64,000 nt of DNA from Clostridia bacterium (GTDB lineage Bacteria; Bacillota; Clostridia; Christensenellales; Aristaeellaceae): contig JAFTWV010000014.1 of NCBI GenBank assembly GCA_017465155.1, positions 30,567-94,566 on the forward strand. The letters are read 5' to 3'. This document shows positions 43,436 through 53,141 of this stretch, in pieces (position 1 is the first letter of the stretch; each line of letters begins with the position of its first letter). The translations under genes were made by a program, and so were the position numbers. Below the pieces are notes generated by a model that was not told the origin of the DNA, searched no databases, and worked only from the letters and a program-made list of their open reading frames with translations.

Positions 43436-44347
43436 TCAGTCCCAATCCTCATCGTCTATGATGCCCCAGACGTTGGGATCAGTTTCCCGCTCAGCTTCAT
43501 AATCCTTTTCGAGAGCGGCCTGTGTTTCAAGATTGGCAATGCCAAGCTGACGAAGGCCATGAGCAGCCTGATAGGCACGGATTGCTTCTGCAGTGGCTGT
43601 GCCGTAAACACCGTCCGCACTGCCTTCAGGCAGCCAGCCGAGATAGATCAGGCGTTCCTGCAGTGCCTTGACCTTTGCGCCGGAGTTACCGCTGCGCATG
43701 GTCCAGTCAGCAACGTCATGAACCGTGCCGTATCCGAGGATGCGTTTATTGCTGATGTCGTAGGTTGCACGGGCTACGGTGTTGGGATTGTTGCCCTCGA
43801 GACAGTGCAGCTTTACATTTCCGGCAGCATCGCGGGTGCAGTATTCAACCATGGCGACGTGGTCTGTATCGGTATCGCTCGTCCAGGTGAAAAACACCCA
43901 GTCACCGGGCTGAGGGATATATTCTCCCGCCAGGATGAAGCTGTCAGCTCCCTTGAACCACTGATATCCCCAGTCTTCCAGGTTGCCGTTGCGGGCGATG
44001 TAGCGGCCCTGATTGATGAACCACTTCTTACCAGTGTTCTGGCCGGAATAAAGCGGATAGACGTTATGGAGCAGGCTGGTGCCGTAGGTTTTGTCCACCA
44101 TATCAACACACCAGCACAGGTATTCTGCGCACCATTGTGCATAAGGGTCACCCCAGCGCTCACCGTATTTGGTATAGCCATGGTCGCCTTCTTTGTAGCC
44201 GATCTCTGCTGTGGCGATTTCCAGCAGCTGCGTCACATACTCCGGAACGGGCCACTGGGGCGGGATAACCTCCTCGCCCTTGGCCATGGCAGGCAATGCG
44301 GAAAGGATCAGCAGCAGAGTAAGCAGGAAGGGGACAATGCGCTTCAT
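43436..44347 (-). CDS. Secreted CHAP-domain peptidoglycan hydrolase with peptidoglycan-binding domain
   Basis: The 303-residue protein has a signal peptide (IVPFLLTLLLILSALPAMA), a CHAP-type amidase domain (about residues 40-200) with the active-site Cys in PYAQWCAEYLCWCVD and His in TDTDHVAMVEY, and one PG_binding_1 domain (GNSGAKVKALQERLIYLGWL, about 225-280), plus an acidic tail (WGIIDDEDWD). It should cut cell-wall peptides outside the cell. AAAGGAG precedes the ATG at 44347; the upstream M-T-P codons lie in the ribosome site and are rejected. It follows sfsA in the same direction. Confidence 0.88.
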   Translation of the reverse strand: MKRIVPFLLTLLLILSALPAMAKGEEVIPPQWPVPEYVTQLLEIATAEIGYKEGDHGYTKYGERWGDPYAQWCAEYLCWCVDMVDKTYGTSLLHNVYPLYSGQNTGKKWFINQGRYIARNGNLEDWGYQWFKGADSFILAGEYIPQPGDWVFFTWTSDTDTDHVAMVEYCTRDAAGNVKLHCLEGNNPNTVARATYDISNKRILGYGTVHDVADWTMRSGNSGAKVKALQERLIYLGWLPEGSADGVYGTATAEAIRAYQAAHGLRQLGIANLETQAALEKDYEAERETDPNVWGIIDDEDWD

Positions 44348-44372
44348 GGGCGTCACTCCTTTGCGGGGGATG

Positions 44373-45059
44373 TTACAGGAATACTGGTACGGTGTGGGTG
44401 ATGGACGCGCTGTCCGGCGTTACATGACAGACGGCGGCCTCAATGCGAACGCCAGCGGCGGCAGCGGCACGAAGCGCATCGCCGAAGGCGGGGTGCGTGA
44501 GGTCGTTGGGCTTCAGGCCCATCACGCCCTCTCTTTGTAAAACGAAGCATACGCCGCATTCCATCCCTTTCTGGGCAGCCTGTATAAGGCCGTGCAGATG
44601 CTTTACGCCGCGTTCGGTGGGCGCATCGGGAAAGAATGCCATACCGTTGTCATCAAAGAGCGTCACGCCTTTGACCTCGATCAAGCCGCGGATGCCGCGG
44701 CGGAGGTAAGTAAAGTCATAGCGGGAATCGCCGCATGTGTATTCGCTGCGCAGTTCCTCAAGCTCTACCCCCCAGCCGCCCTGTTCAAGCCATTCACGGA
44801 CGATCCGGTTGGGCGCCTGGCTATCGATGTTTACCACATATCCGCGGTTTTCCACTGCAACCAGATCATATGCCGTCTTGCGGGAAGGGCTGTCGGATTG
44901 TTCAACGTACGCGACTGCGCCGGGCTGCAGCAGCTCGGAAAGGCGGCCGGTGTTTTTCACATGGACGGAAACATCGTCTCCGTTGATCTCACATCTCGCA
45001 ATAAAGCGATTGACCCGGTACAGAAACCTGCACTGGGTCAAATGCTGATACAGCCTCAC
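44373..45059 (-). CDS. sfsA: SfsA DNA/RNA nuclease family protein
   Basis: The 228-residue protein matches SfsA, with VSVHVKNTGRLSELLQPGAV near residue 30, KTAYDLVAVENRG, FTYLRRGIRGLIEVKGVTLF with the PD-(D/E)XK-like E-x-K, and FFPDAPTERGVKHLHGLI. In E. coli it was named for sugar fermentation stimulation but is now described as a nuclease-like DNA-binding protein. The GTG start at 45059 overlaps the VanW stop by four bases (GTGA). Length and motifs are normal for SfsA. Confidence 0.93.
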   Translation of the reverse strand: MRLYQHLTQCRFLYRVNRFIARCEINGDDVSVHVKNTGRLSELLQPGAVAYVEQSDSPSRKTAYDLVAVENRGYVVNIDSQAPNRIVREWLEQGGWGVELEELRSEYTCGDSRYDFTYLRRGIRGLIEVKGVTLFDDNGMAFFPDAPTERGVKHLHGLIQAAQKGMECGVCFVLQREGVMGLKPNDLTHPAFGDALRAAAAAGVRIEAAVCHVTPDSASITHTVPVFL

Positions 45060-46225
45060 TCGGCAGAAGCGGACACAGCCGCATCGTCGGCGCGGTAGAT
45101 AAGCCAGCAGAGCGCACCATCGTAATTGGTGTGACCCTCCAGGCGGATGGGGAAGTCATAATCATTGCGGAAGCGCAGGTTCAGCTCGGAATTGCCGACA
45201 GCCGCGTCCACGCCGTGGGGCAGGTAAGGAGCGCCGTTGTCGCCGTGAGCGCGGCGCTGAAGGATCTTCACGCCGGGCAGCTGAAGCAGCGCGTTATAAA
45301 TGGTCGAGGAAACCTGACAGGTGCCGCCGCCAATGCCGGTGTCCGCTTCGCCGTCATTGAGGATACCTGCTTCGAGGTAGCCGACAGCCTTTTTGTACGG
45401 ACCCATCTGCTTGTTGCAGTCGAAACTTTCGCCGGGCTGGAGAACGACGCTCATGCGGGTGATGCCCACGTCAATGTTCACAAGGCGGTTGGCGTTGGAT
45501 TCCGTGTTCACCATCTTGTAATAAGAGGTATAGGCAGCAATGGGGGAATCGCTGTTAAGCGCCTGATCGGTGGGGGAAACCATGACCAGATCGGTCAGAT
45601 CGCTGATATGAATGTAGCCGTAGGTGCGCCAGTAATTCACCACAGCCCACTCACCGCAGATCCGCCAGATAGAAAGCGTCGTACCGGGCTTGAGGATAGC
45701 CCAGCACTTGTCCTCGTGGCTCATGGATACACGAACCTCCGCAGTATCGGCTGTCTTGGCGACATACTGGTGCTTCTGCACGCCGTAGGGAGGGATGGCT
45801 TCGGAATCGACGGGCTCGACATTGGTGATGCGGTGACGCTTCACATAGGCCAGATTCCCCTTGTGACGCACGATGACCCAGAGCGGATCAACATAGAGAA
45901 TATCAAGGGTGCCGGTCACAGTGATCTTGTCAAACACCTTTTCGGACGTGATGCTGCGCTGAGTATAGCCGCTGGTATTGCCCTTCATCCGGCAGGTGTA
46001 GATCGCAGGGGACTTCTTATCGAAGTCGTCCAGCGTCAGATCGGGATACTGCGGACCGACTGGAATGGGCAGATTGTTGTCGCTGAACAGGACGATGTTG
46101 GGATCTGTCAGCAGAACCTCTTCCTGCGCGGCAGGTTCTTCCTCTTCCTCCTCTTCAGCCAGAGTGAGGGGCATAAGGGGAATCATCATGCACAACATAA
46201 GCAGCCATGCCAATACTCGCTTCAT
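45056..46225 (-). CDS. Secreted VanW family protein
   Basis: A 389-residue protein with signal peptide (RVLAWLLMLCMMIPLMPLTL) followed by a run of seven Glu, SH3-like segments (CWAILKPGTTLSIWRICGEW, about residues 160-200) and a C-terminal VanW domain with MSVVLQPGESFDCNKQMGPY, GIGGGTCQVSSTIYNALLQL and GNSELNLRFRNDYDFPI. VanW proteins are of unknown biochemical function, found in Firmicute envelopes and beside vancomycin-type clusters; no other van genes are here. It starts the vanW-sfsA unit; promoter at 46280-46308. Confidence 0.9.
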   Translation of the reverse strand: MKRVLAWLLMLCMMIPLMPLTLAEEEEEEEPAAQEEVLLTDPNIVLFSDNNLPIPVGPQYPDLTLDDFDKKSPAIYTCRMKGNTSGYTQRSITSEKVFDKITVTGTLDILYVDPLWVIVRHKGNLAYVKRHRITNVEPVDSEAIPPYGVQKHQYVAKTADTAEVRVSMSHEDKCWAILKPGTTLSIWRICGEWAVVNYWRTYGYIHISDLTDLVMVSPTDQALNSDSPIAAYTSYYKMVNTESNANRLVNIDVGITRMSVVLQPGESFDCNKQMGPYKKAVGYLEAGILNDGEADTGIGGGTCQVSSTIYNALLQLPGVKILQRRAHGDNGAPYLPHGVDAAVGNSELNLRFRNDYDFPIRLEGHTNYDGALCWLIYRADDAAVSASAE

Positions 46226-46279
46226 AGCGCGTTCATCCTTCCATGTTAAAGGCCGGTTGGCCTGAATATACACCTTCAT

Positions 46280-46308
46280 ATTATACCATCATGATGGAAA
46301 CCCTGCAA
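46280..46308 (-). promoter_or_regulatory. Promoter of the vanW-type gene
   Basis: Minus strand TTGCAG (46303-46308), 17-base gap, TATAAT (46280-46285). The stretch 46309-46440 holds nothing else clear. Confidence 0.7.
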
Positions 46309-46442
46309 GGGGGAAGCGATACGTTTTTACATTTTGCGCGTCTGAAAGCGCGAAAAAAGGGAGATGATGAGGCAGGTTTCCACCGCATAAGCATGCTGCA
46401 TGCATGCCGGCGGAGGCAGCGTGGAAAACCTTCTGCTCTCCT

Positions 46443-46476
46443 CAAAAGAAAGCTCCCTCCGCAGCTGCGAAGGGAG
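46443..46476 (-). terminator. Terminator of fhs
   Basis: CTCCCT...AGGGAG stem with inner pairing around GCAGCTGC, then CTTTCTTTT on the minus strand. Confidence 0.8.
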
Positions 46477-46490
46477 TATCAATGCCGGGA

Positions 46491-48158
46491 TCAGAACAGG
46501 CCGGTGATCATGCCATCTTCGGTTACGTCGATTCCCTCGGCGGCGGGCATCTTGGGCAGGCCCGGCATAGCGATGATGTCGCCCGCAAAGGCCACGATGA
46601 AGCCTGCGCCTGCATTCAGGCGAACCTGACGAATGGTCAGCGTATAGCCGGTAGGCGCGCCCAGCGCCTTGGGATTATCAGAGAAGGAGTACTGCGTTTT
46701 AGCAATGCAAACAGGGGCTTTGGCCCAGCCTTCCGCTTCGAAATTAGCGAGCTGCTTGAGGACGCTGCCGTTGAAAACGACGTCCTTTGCGCCGTAAATC
46801 CGGGTCGCGACGGCTCGGATCTTGTCCGCAAGAGACAGCTCGTCTGCATAGGTAAAGGAGGGGCTGCATTTCTCCTGTGCATCCACGGTATCGCAGACAA
46901 GCTGAGCCAGCTCCTTGACGCCGTCGCCGCCCTTGGCCCAGCCGTCGCACATCTCCACTGGCGCGCCGGCAGCTTCGCAGGCCTCGCGCAGCGCAGCCAT
47001 CTCAGCTTCAGTATCGGTGATGAAGCGGTTCATCGCTACGATGACGGGACGCTTCCAAACATTGCGGACATGGTCAATGTGGGCCAGCAGGTTCGTCAGG
47101 CCAGCCTTGAGCGCTTCCACGTTTTCCTTGCCAAGATCAGCCTTGGCAACGCCGCCATGGCTCTTCAGGGCGCGGACGGTCGCCACGATGACTACGGCGT
47201 CAGGCCACAGACCGCTCATACGGCACTTGATGTCCAGGAACTTCTCTGCGCCAAGATCAGCACCGAAGCCAGCCTCGGTTACCACATAGTCCGCCAGCTT
47301 CATGGCAGTGGTGGTTGCGATGACGGAGTTGCAGCCATGCGCAATGTTGGCGAAGGGGCCGCCGTGCATCAGGCAGGGCGTGCCGTCAATGGTCTGGACA
47401 AGATTGGGCTGAATTGCGTCTCGAAGCAGCGCCGCCATCGCTCCTTCGGCCTTCAGGTCACCGGCGGTGACAGGCGTGCCTGCGTAGGTACGCGCTACCT
47501 GCAGCCGGGACAGGCGTGCCTTCAGGTCGTTCAGATCGCGGGCAAGACAGAAGACTGCCATGACCTCGCTGGCAGCGGTGATGTCAAAGCCATCCTCACG
47601 GGGGGTGCCGTTGGCTTTTCCGCCGAGGCCGCTGACGATGCTGCGCAGCTGACGGTCGTTCACGTCAAGACAGCGCCGCCAGCTCACCTGCCTGGGATCA
47701 ATGCCAAGCTTGTTGCCTTGCTGGATATGATTGTCCACCATGGCGGCCAGCAGATTGTTGGCGGCTGTGATGGCGTGCAGATCGCCGGTGAAGTGCAGGT
47801 TGATCTGCTCCATGGGCAGCACCTGTGCATGTCCGCCGCCGGTGGCGCCGCCCTTCATGCCGAAGACCGGGCCCAGAGAGGGCTCGCGCAGGGCCAGCAT
47901 GGCCTTCTTGCCGATTTTGGTCATGCCGTCAGCAAGACCCACGGAAACGGTAGTTTTTCCCTCGCCGGCGGGTGTGGGATTGATAGCGGTGACAAGGATC
48001 AGCTTTGCCTTTGCATCGCCTGCGATCTTCAGCGGATCAACCTTGGCAACATAGCGGCCATAAGGGTAGAGCGCCTCCTCGGGAATTCCGGCGGCGGCAG
48101 CTATATCATCAATGCGCTGCGGTTTGGCAGCCTGTGCGATTTCGATATCCGTAGGCAT
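46491..48158 (-). CDS. fhs: Formate-tetrahydrofolate ligase
   Basis: The 555-residue enzyme makes 10-formyl-THF from formate, THF and ATP, feeding C1 metabolism and, in acetogens, the methyl branch. The P-loop is [18 protein letters not shown] (near 60), followed by [54 protein letters not shown] and [14 protein letters not shown]. The length is normal (about 556). No other C1 genes are adjacent. A TTGCAT-TATAAT promoter lies at 48206-48234. Confidence 0.97.
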   Translation of the reverse strand: MPTDIEIAQAAKPQRIDDIAAAAGIPEEALYPYGRYVAKVDPLKIAGDAKAKLILVTAINPTPAGEGKTTVSVGLADGMTKIGKKAMLALREPSLGPVFGMKGGATGGGHAQVLPMEQINLHFTGDLHAITAANNLLAAMVDNHIQQGNKLGIDPRQVSWRRCLDVNDRQLRSIVSGLGGKANGTPREDGFDITAASEVMAVFCLARDLNDLKARLSRLQVARTYAGTPVTAGDLKAEGAMAALLRDAIQPNLVQTIDGTPCLMHGGPFANIAHGCNSVIATTTAMKLADYVVTEAGFGADLGAEKFLDIKCRMSGLWPDAVVIVATVRALKSHGGVAKADLGKENVEALKAGLTNLLAHIDHVRNVWKRPVIVAMNRFITDTEAEMAALREACEAAGAPVEMCDGWAKGGDGVKELAQLVCDTVDAQEKCSPSFTYADELSLADKIRAVATRIYGAKDVVFNGSVLKQLANFEAEGWAKAPVCIAKTQYSFSDNPKALGAPTGYTLTIRQVRLNAGAGFIVAFAGDIIAMPGLPKMPAAEGIDVTEDGMITGLF

Positions 48159-48205
48159 GGGACATACTCCTTTGCGTTGTGGTAGTGTGCATACGCATAC
48201 AGCTT

Positions 48206-48234
48206 ATTATAGACGAAATACCTGCGAAATGCAA
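48206..48234 (-). promoter_or_regulatory. Promoter of fhs
   Basis: Minus strand TTGCAT (48229-48234), 17-base gap, TATAAT (48206-48211). Confidence 0.75.
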
Positions 48235-48263
48235 GTGAAACAAGTGAACGGATGAAAGATATG

Positions 48264-50582
48264 TTACATATCAAAGCCATGTACTACGACCTTAACGCCT
48301 TCCGGCGCGGTGTATGCAAGATGGGTTACGCGGCCGTCCTGCCAGGCCATGTTGACGGATACCCCGCCCTTGGCCCGGATGCCGTGGACCTTGCCGCAGG
48401 GCATCTCAGGCACGGGGCAGGCGAGCGGGTAGAGATGAACCGTCACTGTGCTGTCGGAGGAAAAAACAATGCGGTCATCCAGCAGCATCAGCAGTATCAT
48501 GGCTGCCGTCCCCTGGTTACCGTCGATCTGGAAGGGATAACGGCAGTTGGCAAGATCAATCTGTGGGGGATCAGAGAGCGTTTCGTCGCAGTGGTAGGCG
48601 AGGTTCATCAGGTTCCATGCAGTGGCGTATTTCATGGCAGCATGGAAGCAGCGCATCGCCTGCTGGCCCATGCGCAGACGGGCGTACAGGCAGCCTCGGT
48701 AGGAGACAGCCCATCCGGCAGTGGTCATGCCGCGGGCGACCAGGGATTTTTCAGCAGCGGTGCTGACTTCGGGTGTCTCCTCGCGGGTAAATAGATTGCC
48801 GGGATATACACCCCACAAATGAGAGAGATGCCGATGGAAGGGGTAGGGCTCCGGATATTCGCGGCCCCACTCCATCAGGCGGCCGTCGGAGGCGATCTCC
48901 AGGGGAGCGAGACGGGGGCAGGTATCTTGCAGTTCCGTGATAAAGGAGGAAGTATCTCCAAGGATGCGTCCGGCCTGCAGACAAGCTTCCGCCAGTGCCA
49001 GAACCAGTGCACGGTCATAGCCGGGCCCTTCGCAGAGTGCGCACTCGCGTCCCTCGTCATCAAGGAACCAGTTTTCAGGCGAGGAGGATGGCGAGGTGAT
49101 CAGCTGACCGCGCTCGTTTTCTACCATGTTGTCCATATAGAACAGCATGGCCTCCTGCATGATGGGATAAGCCCATGTCAGATAATCACGGTCAAGGGTG
49201 TACAGATAGTGCTCCCAAAGATGATGACACTGCCATGCGGGGCTTCCGGTCGTCGAACCCCAGGATGCGTCCTCGCAGGGGGATGTGAAGCCCCACGGAT
49301 TTGTGCAGGTGTGTACAAGCCAGCCCCGCGCGCCGTAGTATGTGCCTGCCGTTTTGCGTCCGGGAGCAACCAGCGCTTCTGTCAGCTTCAGATAGGGGAT
49401 GTGGCAATCAGAGAGTCCGGCCTTTTCCACCAGCCAGTAGATCATCTGCTGGGCGTTGAGGTGCCAGTCACCGTTCCAGGGCGTGAGGATCTCATCGGAC
49501 CACAGGCCCTGCAGGTTGGCCGGGAGGCTGTCCGGCTGGGAGCAGCAGATCATCTGGTAGCGCGCGTACTGCACATACATTTCGATCAGCTCCGGTGAGA
49601 TACGGCCTGCGATCGCTTCGTCAAGCAGCTCTTTCGTGGTTCGCTCCGGTGTATCAGGTGAGGCGAGGGAGAGCGTCATGCTGCGGTATTGCGGGCCGTA
49701 CCATGCGTCGTGAGCAGCAAGAATGTCCTGCCATGGAGCGGACGAAGCCTTTTTCAGGTCCTGAAGTGCATGGATGACAGCGTCGCCGCCCTTCAGGTGC
49801 ATGAAGCCTGACAGATCTGTGCGGGCGGTCACAATCAGCCAGGCTTCGTCTGCGCCGCTGATTACCACTCTCTGGGACTCCTGACGCACGCGTCCGCCCC
49901 TTGTTCTGACAGTCAGCATGCAGGCGAATCGTACGCCGCTGTCGCCGTCCATACCATCCGCAAGCTGACCGGACATGCACAGGCCTGGCATGCCGTCAAG
50001 CGGATGTACCTCAAAGCGTTCGTCTCTGTCGAGCCCGACAGCGCAGTCGATCTGCCCGGATTCGGAGCAGGTCAGGTGCACATAAACGGCTTCATGTTCA
50101 CGGGAGACGATGTATTCCCGGCGGTAATGGTATCCCCAGTTTCGCAGGGAAACAGTCGCCATGGCATTATCCAGATCAAGCTCGCGCCGATAATCCGTGA
50201 TGCCTTCCGTGTCCGGACGGCCGGAGGAAACAGCCTGAAACCATGAGATGACGAGCCGTCCCAGCGTCTGATAGCAGCCAAAGGGCACGTCGGAACCATG
50301 GGCATAATGGGTCCCCTTACCGGTACAGGTGAAATGCTTGCTGAAAAGCTGCTGTGCCTCGTAATTTTGGCCTTCGCGCAGCAAGCGGCGAATCTCCGGC
50401 AGAGTATCAACCGCGCCCGGCCGATCTGCTTCCTGTCGGCAGCCACTCCAGACGGAGCTTTCATTGAGCACCAGCTGTTCCCGGAGCTTCTCGCCGTATA
50501 CGCATGCACCAAGACGTCCGTTGCCGATGAGCAGCGATTCGGTAAAGTCTCTTGCGGGATGATCCATGATCAGCTTTGGCAT
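48264..50582 (-). CDS. Glycoside hydrolase family 95 protein (alpha-L-fucosidase type)
   Basis: The 772-residue protein has the GH95 N-terminal beta-domain (ESLLIGNGRLGACVYGEKLREQL, then LNESSVWSG) and the (alpha/alpha)6 barrel with NLQGLWSDEILTPWNGDWHL followed by NAQQMIYWLVEKAG, SPSSSPENWF and WAVSYRGCLYARLRMGQQA, then QIDGNQGTAAMILLMLLD. GH95 enzymes are 1,2-alpha-L-fucosidases or related galactosidases. No signal peptide is present, so it works on imported oligosaccharides or in the cytosol. It is a single gene with its own promoter; no sugar transporter is adjacent. Confidence 0.9.
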   Translation of the reverse strand: MPKLIMDHPARDFTESLLIGNGRLGACVYGEKLREQLVLNESSVWSGCRQEADRPGAVDTLPEIRRLLREGQNYEAQQLFSKHFTCTGKGTHYAHGSDVPFGCYQTLGRLVISWFQAVSSGRPDTEGITDYRRELDLDNAMATVSLRNWGYHYRREYIVSREHEAVYVHLTCSESGQIDCAVGLDRDERFEVHPLDGMPGLCMSGQLADGMDGDSGVRFACMLTVRTRGGRVRQESQRVVISGADEAWLIVTARTDLSGFMHLKGGDAVIHALQDLKKASSAPWQDILAAHDAWYGPQYRSMTLSLASPDTPERTTKELLDEAIAGRISPELIEMYVQYARYQMICCSQPDSLPANLQGLWSDEILTPWNGDWHLNAQQMIYWLVEKAGLSDCHIPYLKLTEALVAPGRKTAGTYYGARGWLVHTCTNPWGFTSPCEDASWGSTTGSPAWQCHHLWEHYLYTLDRDYLTWAYPIMQEAMLFYMDNMVENERGQLITSPSSSPENWFLDDEGRECALCEGPGYDRALVLALAEACLQAGRILGDTSSFITELQDTCPRLAPLEIASDGRLMEWGREYPEPYPFHRHLSHLWGVYPGNLFTREETPEVSTAAEKSLVARGMTTAGWAVSYRGCLYARLRMGQQAMRCFHAAMKYATAWNLMNLAYHCDETLSDPPQIDLANCRYPFQIDGNQGTAAMILLMLLDDRIVFSSDSTVTVHLYPLACPVPEMPCGKVHGIRAKGGVSVNMAWQDGRVTHLAYTAPEGVKVVVHGFDM

Positions 50583-50614
50583 TGCCTGATTCCTCCAGAA
50601 TATATGCTGTATCT

Positions 50615-50642
50615 ATCATAGCACAAACCGCGCTGTTTGCAA
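50615..50642 (-). promoter_or_regulatory. Promoter of the GH95 gene
   Basis: Minus strand TTGCAA (50637-50642), 16-base gap, TATGAT (50615-50620). Confidence 0.5.
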
Positions 50643-50771
50643 GCGATGATAGAATATGAGATCAGAAAGGGATGATGGAGAGCTGGCAGAAGAAAAGCGA
50701 CTGTACACGGCCGAGCTGCGGAAAATGCGCTCATAAAGTGAGAACAGCGGTGGCTGACGATTGCGTTCCCC

Positions 50772-50800
50772 TTGCTATTTCGGTCTATCGGGGGTATAAT
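50772..50800 (+). promoter_or_regulatory. Promoter of the M28 peptidase gene
   Basis: TTGCTA (50772-50777), 17-base gap, TATAAT (50795-50800), 30 bases before the start. Confidence 0.75.
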
Positions 50801-50829
50801 GTCGAAAAACGTGAGGAGGTTCGTTGTTT

Positions 50830-52101
50830 ATGAAGGTTTCTGCCCATCGCGCGTTTTCGCTCCTGAAGGAGCTGGCCTATGAACGCGTCAGCTGCTCCGA
50901 TGCCGAGAAGAAGGCGGCTGAGCGCTTGCTGGAGGTCGCCCAGTCTACCGGCGCTCAGGCGCATATCGAGGAATTCTCCGTTGCCTGCGGCCGTGTGTCC
51001 CACGCCAAGCTGGTTGTGACCGAGCCCTATGTCAAGGAATATGAGTGCACTGGTTATGAGCGCGGACTGTCCACGCCAGAGGGCGGCGTCGATCTTGAAT
51101 TCTACTATGCCGAGGGCGCGGAAGATGTGCACCTTGCCAATGTCAAGGGTAAGGTTGTTATGGTCAACGGCCGATTGGGCAAAAAGATTTATGAAAAGCT
51201 GATGAAGGCTGGCGTGAGCGCAATTCTGACCTTCGACGGCACGACCCTCGACCGCCGCAGCGAAACCGACTGCGACATTCGAAAGCTCCGGGAGACGCTG
51301 ACTGAGGAGGTCGGTGCGTGTACGGCGCTGCATCTGCGCACGATGGATGCTGCTGAGATCGTCCGCCGCGGCGCAAAGAAGATGCATATCGAGCTGACAG
51401 CAGAGGATTACGAGGGAACCAGCCGCAATGTCTGTGCGGTGATCGAGGGTACGGAGAAGTCGGATGAGATCATTTCCTTCGGCGCGCACTTTGACAGCGT
51501 TTACTTCTCCACTGGCGTATATGACAACATGTCCGGTTCGGTTATTATCATGGAGCTGCTGCGCTACTTTGCCGAGCAAAAGCCCGTCCGCACGATGAAA
51601 TTCAACTGGTACGGCTCTGAGGAGCAGGGCCTGCTGGGCTCCAAGGCGTGGGTCAAGGCTCATGAGGATGAGCTGAGCAAGCATGTGCTGATGATCAACA
51701 TCGACGTTGCAGCCCCTATCCTCGGCAAGAACGGCGCGCCTGTGCTGGCCACCGAGAAAGCTGTGGGCTATGTGGACGCCCTCATGCGTGAAGCTGGCAT
51801 CGCCTGCGACGTGAAGCTGGACATCTACTCATCCGACTGCATCCCCTTCGCGGACAAGGGCGTGCCCGCGGTAAACCTCGTGCGCTTTGGCCCTCCCGGC
51901 GCGGGCTACATCCATGACCGCCGCGATAATCTCAAGAGCGGCTACCTGAGTGCTGATGCGCTGGATATCACGCTCCAGCAGGCGCTGATGTTCGCAAAGC
52001 GCGTGGACGGCGCGAAGGTGTTCCCGATTGAGAGGAAGATTTCCGACGAGATCGTCAAGAAGGTCGATGAGTACCTGTTCAAGAAGAAGGATAAGAAGTA
52101 A
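50830..52101 (+). CDS. M28 family zinc aminopeptidase
   Basis: The 423-residue protein has a protease-associated-like insert (about residues 90-190; GKVVMVNGRLGKKIYEKLMK) and the M28 catalytic core: FGAHFDSVYFSTGVYDNMSG with the metal-binding His and Asp, YGSEEQGLLGSKAWV with the catalytic Glu pair, NIDVAAPI, and YIHDRRDNLKSG near the end with the last His ligand. No signal peptide is present, suggesting a cytosolic aminopeptidase. Start ATG at 50830 has GAGGAGG upstream. A hairpin terminator follows. Confidence 0.93.
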   Translation: MKVSAHRAFSLLKELAYERVSCSDAEKKAAERLLEVAQSTGAQAHIEEFSVACGRVSHAKLVVTEPYVKEYECTGYERGLSTPEGGVDLEFYYAEGAEDVHLANVKGKVVMVNGRLGKKIYEKLMKAGVSAILTFDGTTLDRRSETDCDIRKLRETLTEEVGACTALHLRTMDAAEIVRRGAKKMHIELTAEDYEGTSRNVCAVIEGTEKSDEIISFGAHFDSVYFSTGVYDNMSGSVIIMELLRYFAEQKPVRTMKFNWYGSEEQGLLGSKAWVKAHEDELSKHVLMINIDVAAPILGKNGAPVLATEKAVGYVDALMREAGIACDVKLDIYSSDCIPFADKGVPAVNLVRFGPPGAGYIHDRRDNLKSGYLSADALDITLQQALMFAKRVDGAKVFPIERKISDEIVKKVDEYLFKKKDKK

Positions 52102-52107
52102 GCTGCT

Positions 52108-52142
52108 ATGCGGCTCCCTTTGATGGGGGAGCTGCTTTTTTG
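52108..52142 (+). terminator. Terminator of the M28 peptidase gene
   Basis: GCGGCTCCC pairs with GGGGAGCTGC around a short loop, followed by seven Ts. Confidence 0.85.
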
Positions 52143-52284
52143 TTGACAGGCGGGCTCATCAGATTCTCATTTTCTTGTAATCCTGCTCTATTTGTATTTC
52201 TGTGCAGAATATGCTAATCTTTGTACCGTTGGAGGGAACGAGAAGTGCTCTCCCGAATGTGAAGCGAAAGAGGAGAATCGTTTT

Positions 52285-53031
52285 ATGAAGAAAACAGCTC
52301 TTGTCCTGTTGATGGCGGTGTGTTTGCTGCTGGTTGCCTGCAGCACCGGCAGCTATACGTATCAGAACGGCGAAGCGTATACGGCTGGCGGCAGTGCGGT
52401 CACCGGTCAGGTGGAGGAGATTGAGATCAATTGGGTGGATGGCAAGGTATGTGTTGCATACCACGACAGCGAGGGTGTCAGCCTGTCCGAACGATCAGAT
52501 CGCAAGCTGTCAAAGGACCAGCAATTGCACTGGTATCTGGACGGCAAGAAGCTGATTGTACAATACGCCGCGGCTGGTCTGAGAAATGTCCCCAGCCTGG
52601 ATAAGGAATTGACTGTGACGCTGCCCAAGGCTCTGTGCCTGGCGGAAATGAAGATCAATGTTGTATCCTCAGTGGTAGACGCAGAGGGCGTCGAAGCTGA
52701 AAGCATGGAAATCAATACCGTTTCCGGCAAAGTGATGGTAACCAACGCACATGTGCGTAAGGTAGAGATGGCGTCTGTCAGCGGCAATCTTGATATCACA
52801 CTGAAGAACACGCCGGATAAAATCATAGCCGATTCTGTCAGCGGCAGCGTGAGGATCGGCATGCCCGACGGTGCAGGCTTTGTCGCTGAGATTGATAGTG
52901 TCAGCGGCAGCGTAACCGGATCCTTTCCCATGATCGGTAAAAACAAGAACCAATACGTGTGCGGTGATGAAAGCTGCCGCATCAGCGTGAATACTGTCAG
53001 CGGCAATGTGCGGCTGGAAGAAATAAAGTAA
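52285..53031 (+). CDS. DUF4097-type beta-helix lipoprotein
   Basis: A 248-residue protein with lipoprotein signal (TALVLLMAVCLLLVAC; Cys 19) and a repetitive right-handed beta-helix region in which short units recur: VSSVVDAEGVEAESMEINTV, SGKVMVTNAHVRKVEMASV, SGNLDITLKNTP, SGSVRIGMPDG and SGNVRLEEIK. The repeated V-S-G-x-V step is the DUF4097 hallmark. It is attached to the outside of the membrane; the family's function is unknown. AGGAG precedes the ATG at 52285. It runs convergent to rplL. Confidence 0.87.
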   Translation: MKKTALVLLMAVCLLLVACSTGSYTYQNGEAYTAGGSAVTGQVEEIEINWVDGKVCVAYHDSEGVSLSERSDRKLSKDQQLHWYLDGKKLIVQYAAAGLRNVPSLDKELTVTLPKALCLAEMKINVVSSVVDAEGVEAESMEINTVSGKVMVTNAHVRKVEMASVSGNLDITLKNTPDKIIADSVSGSVRIGMPDGAGFVAEIDSVSGSVTGSFPMIGKNKNQYVCGDESCRISVNTVSGNVRLEEIK

Positions 53032-53040
53032 CACAATGCA

Positions 53041-53073
53041 ACGCCCCGGCCGGTCAAGCACTGGTCGGGGCGT
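53041..53073 (+). terminator. Terminator of the DUF4097 lipoprotein gene
   Basis: ACGCCCCG/CGGGGCGT hairpin with extra CC/GG pairing, then TGTGTAT. Confidence 0.6.
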
Positions 53074-53083
53074 TGTGTATACA

Positions 53084-53115
53084 TAAAAAAGAGGATGCTC
53101 TTTCGAGCACCCTCT
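53084..53115 (-). terminator. Terminator of rplL
   Basis: AGAGGATGCTC/GAGCACCCTCT stem with one mismatch and a four-base loop, followed by six Ts on the minus strand. It ends the rplJ-rplL transcript. Confidence 0.88.
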
Positions 53116-53141
53116 GTGAAGCGTCTTTAGGACGAATGAGA

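Noticed and set aside
45056-46225. Vancomycin resistance cluster because of the VanW protein.
   Set aside because: No VanA/VanB ligase, VanH, VanX, VanR or VanS gene in the window; VanW-type proteins are common in Firmicutes without resistance.
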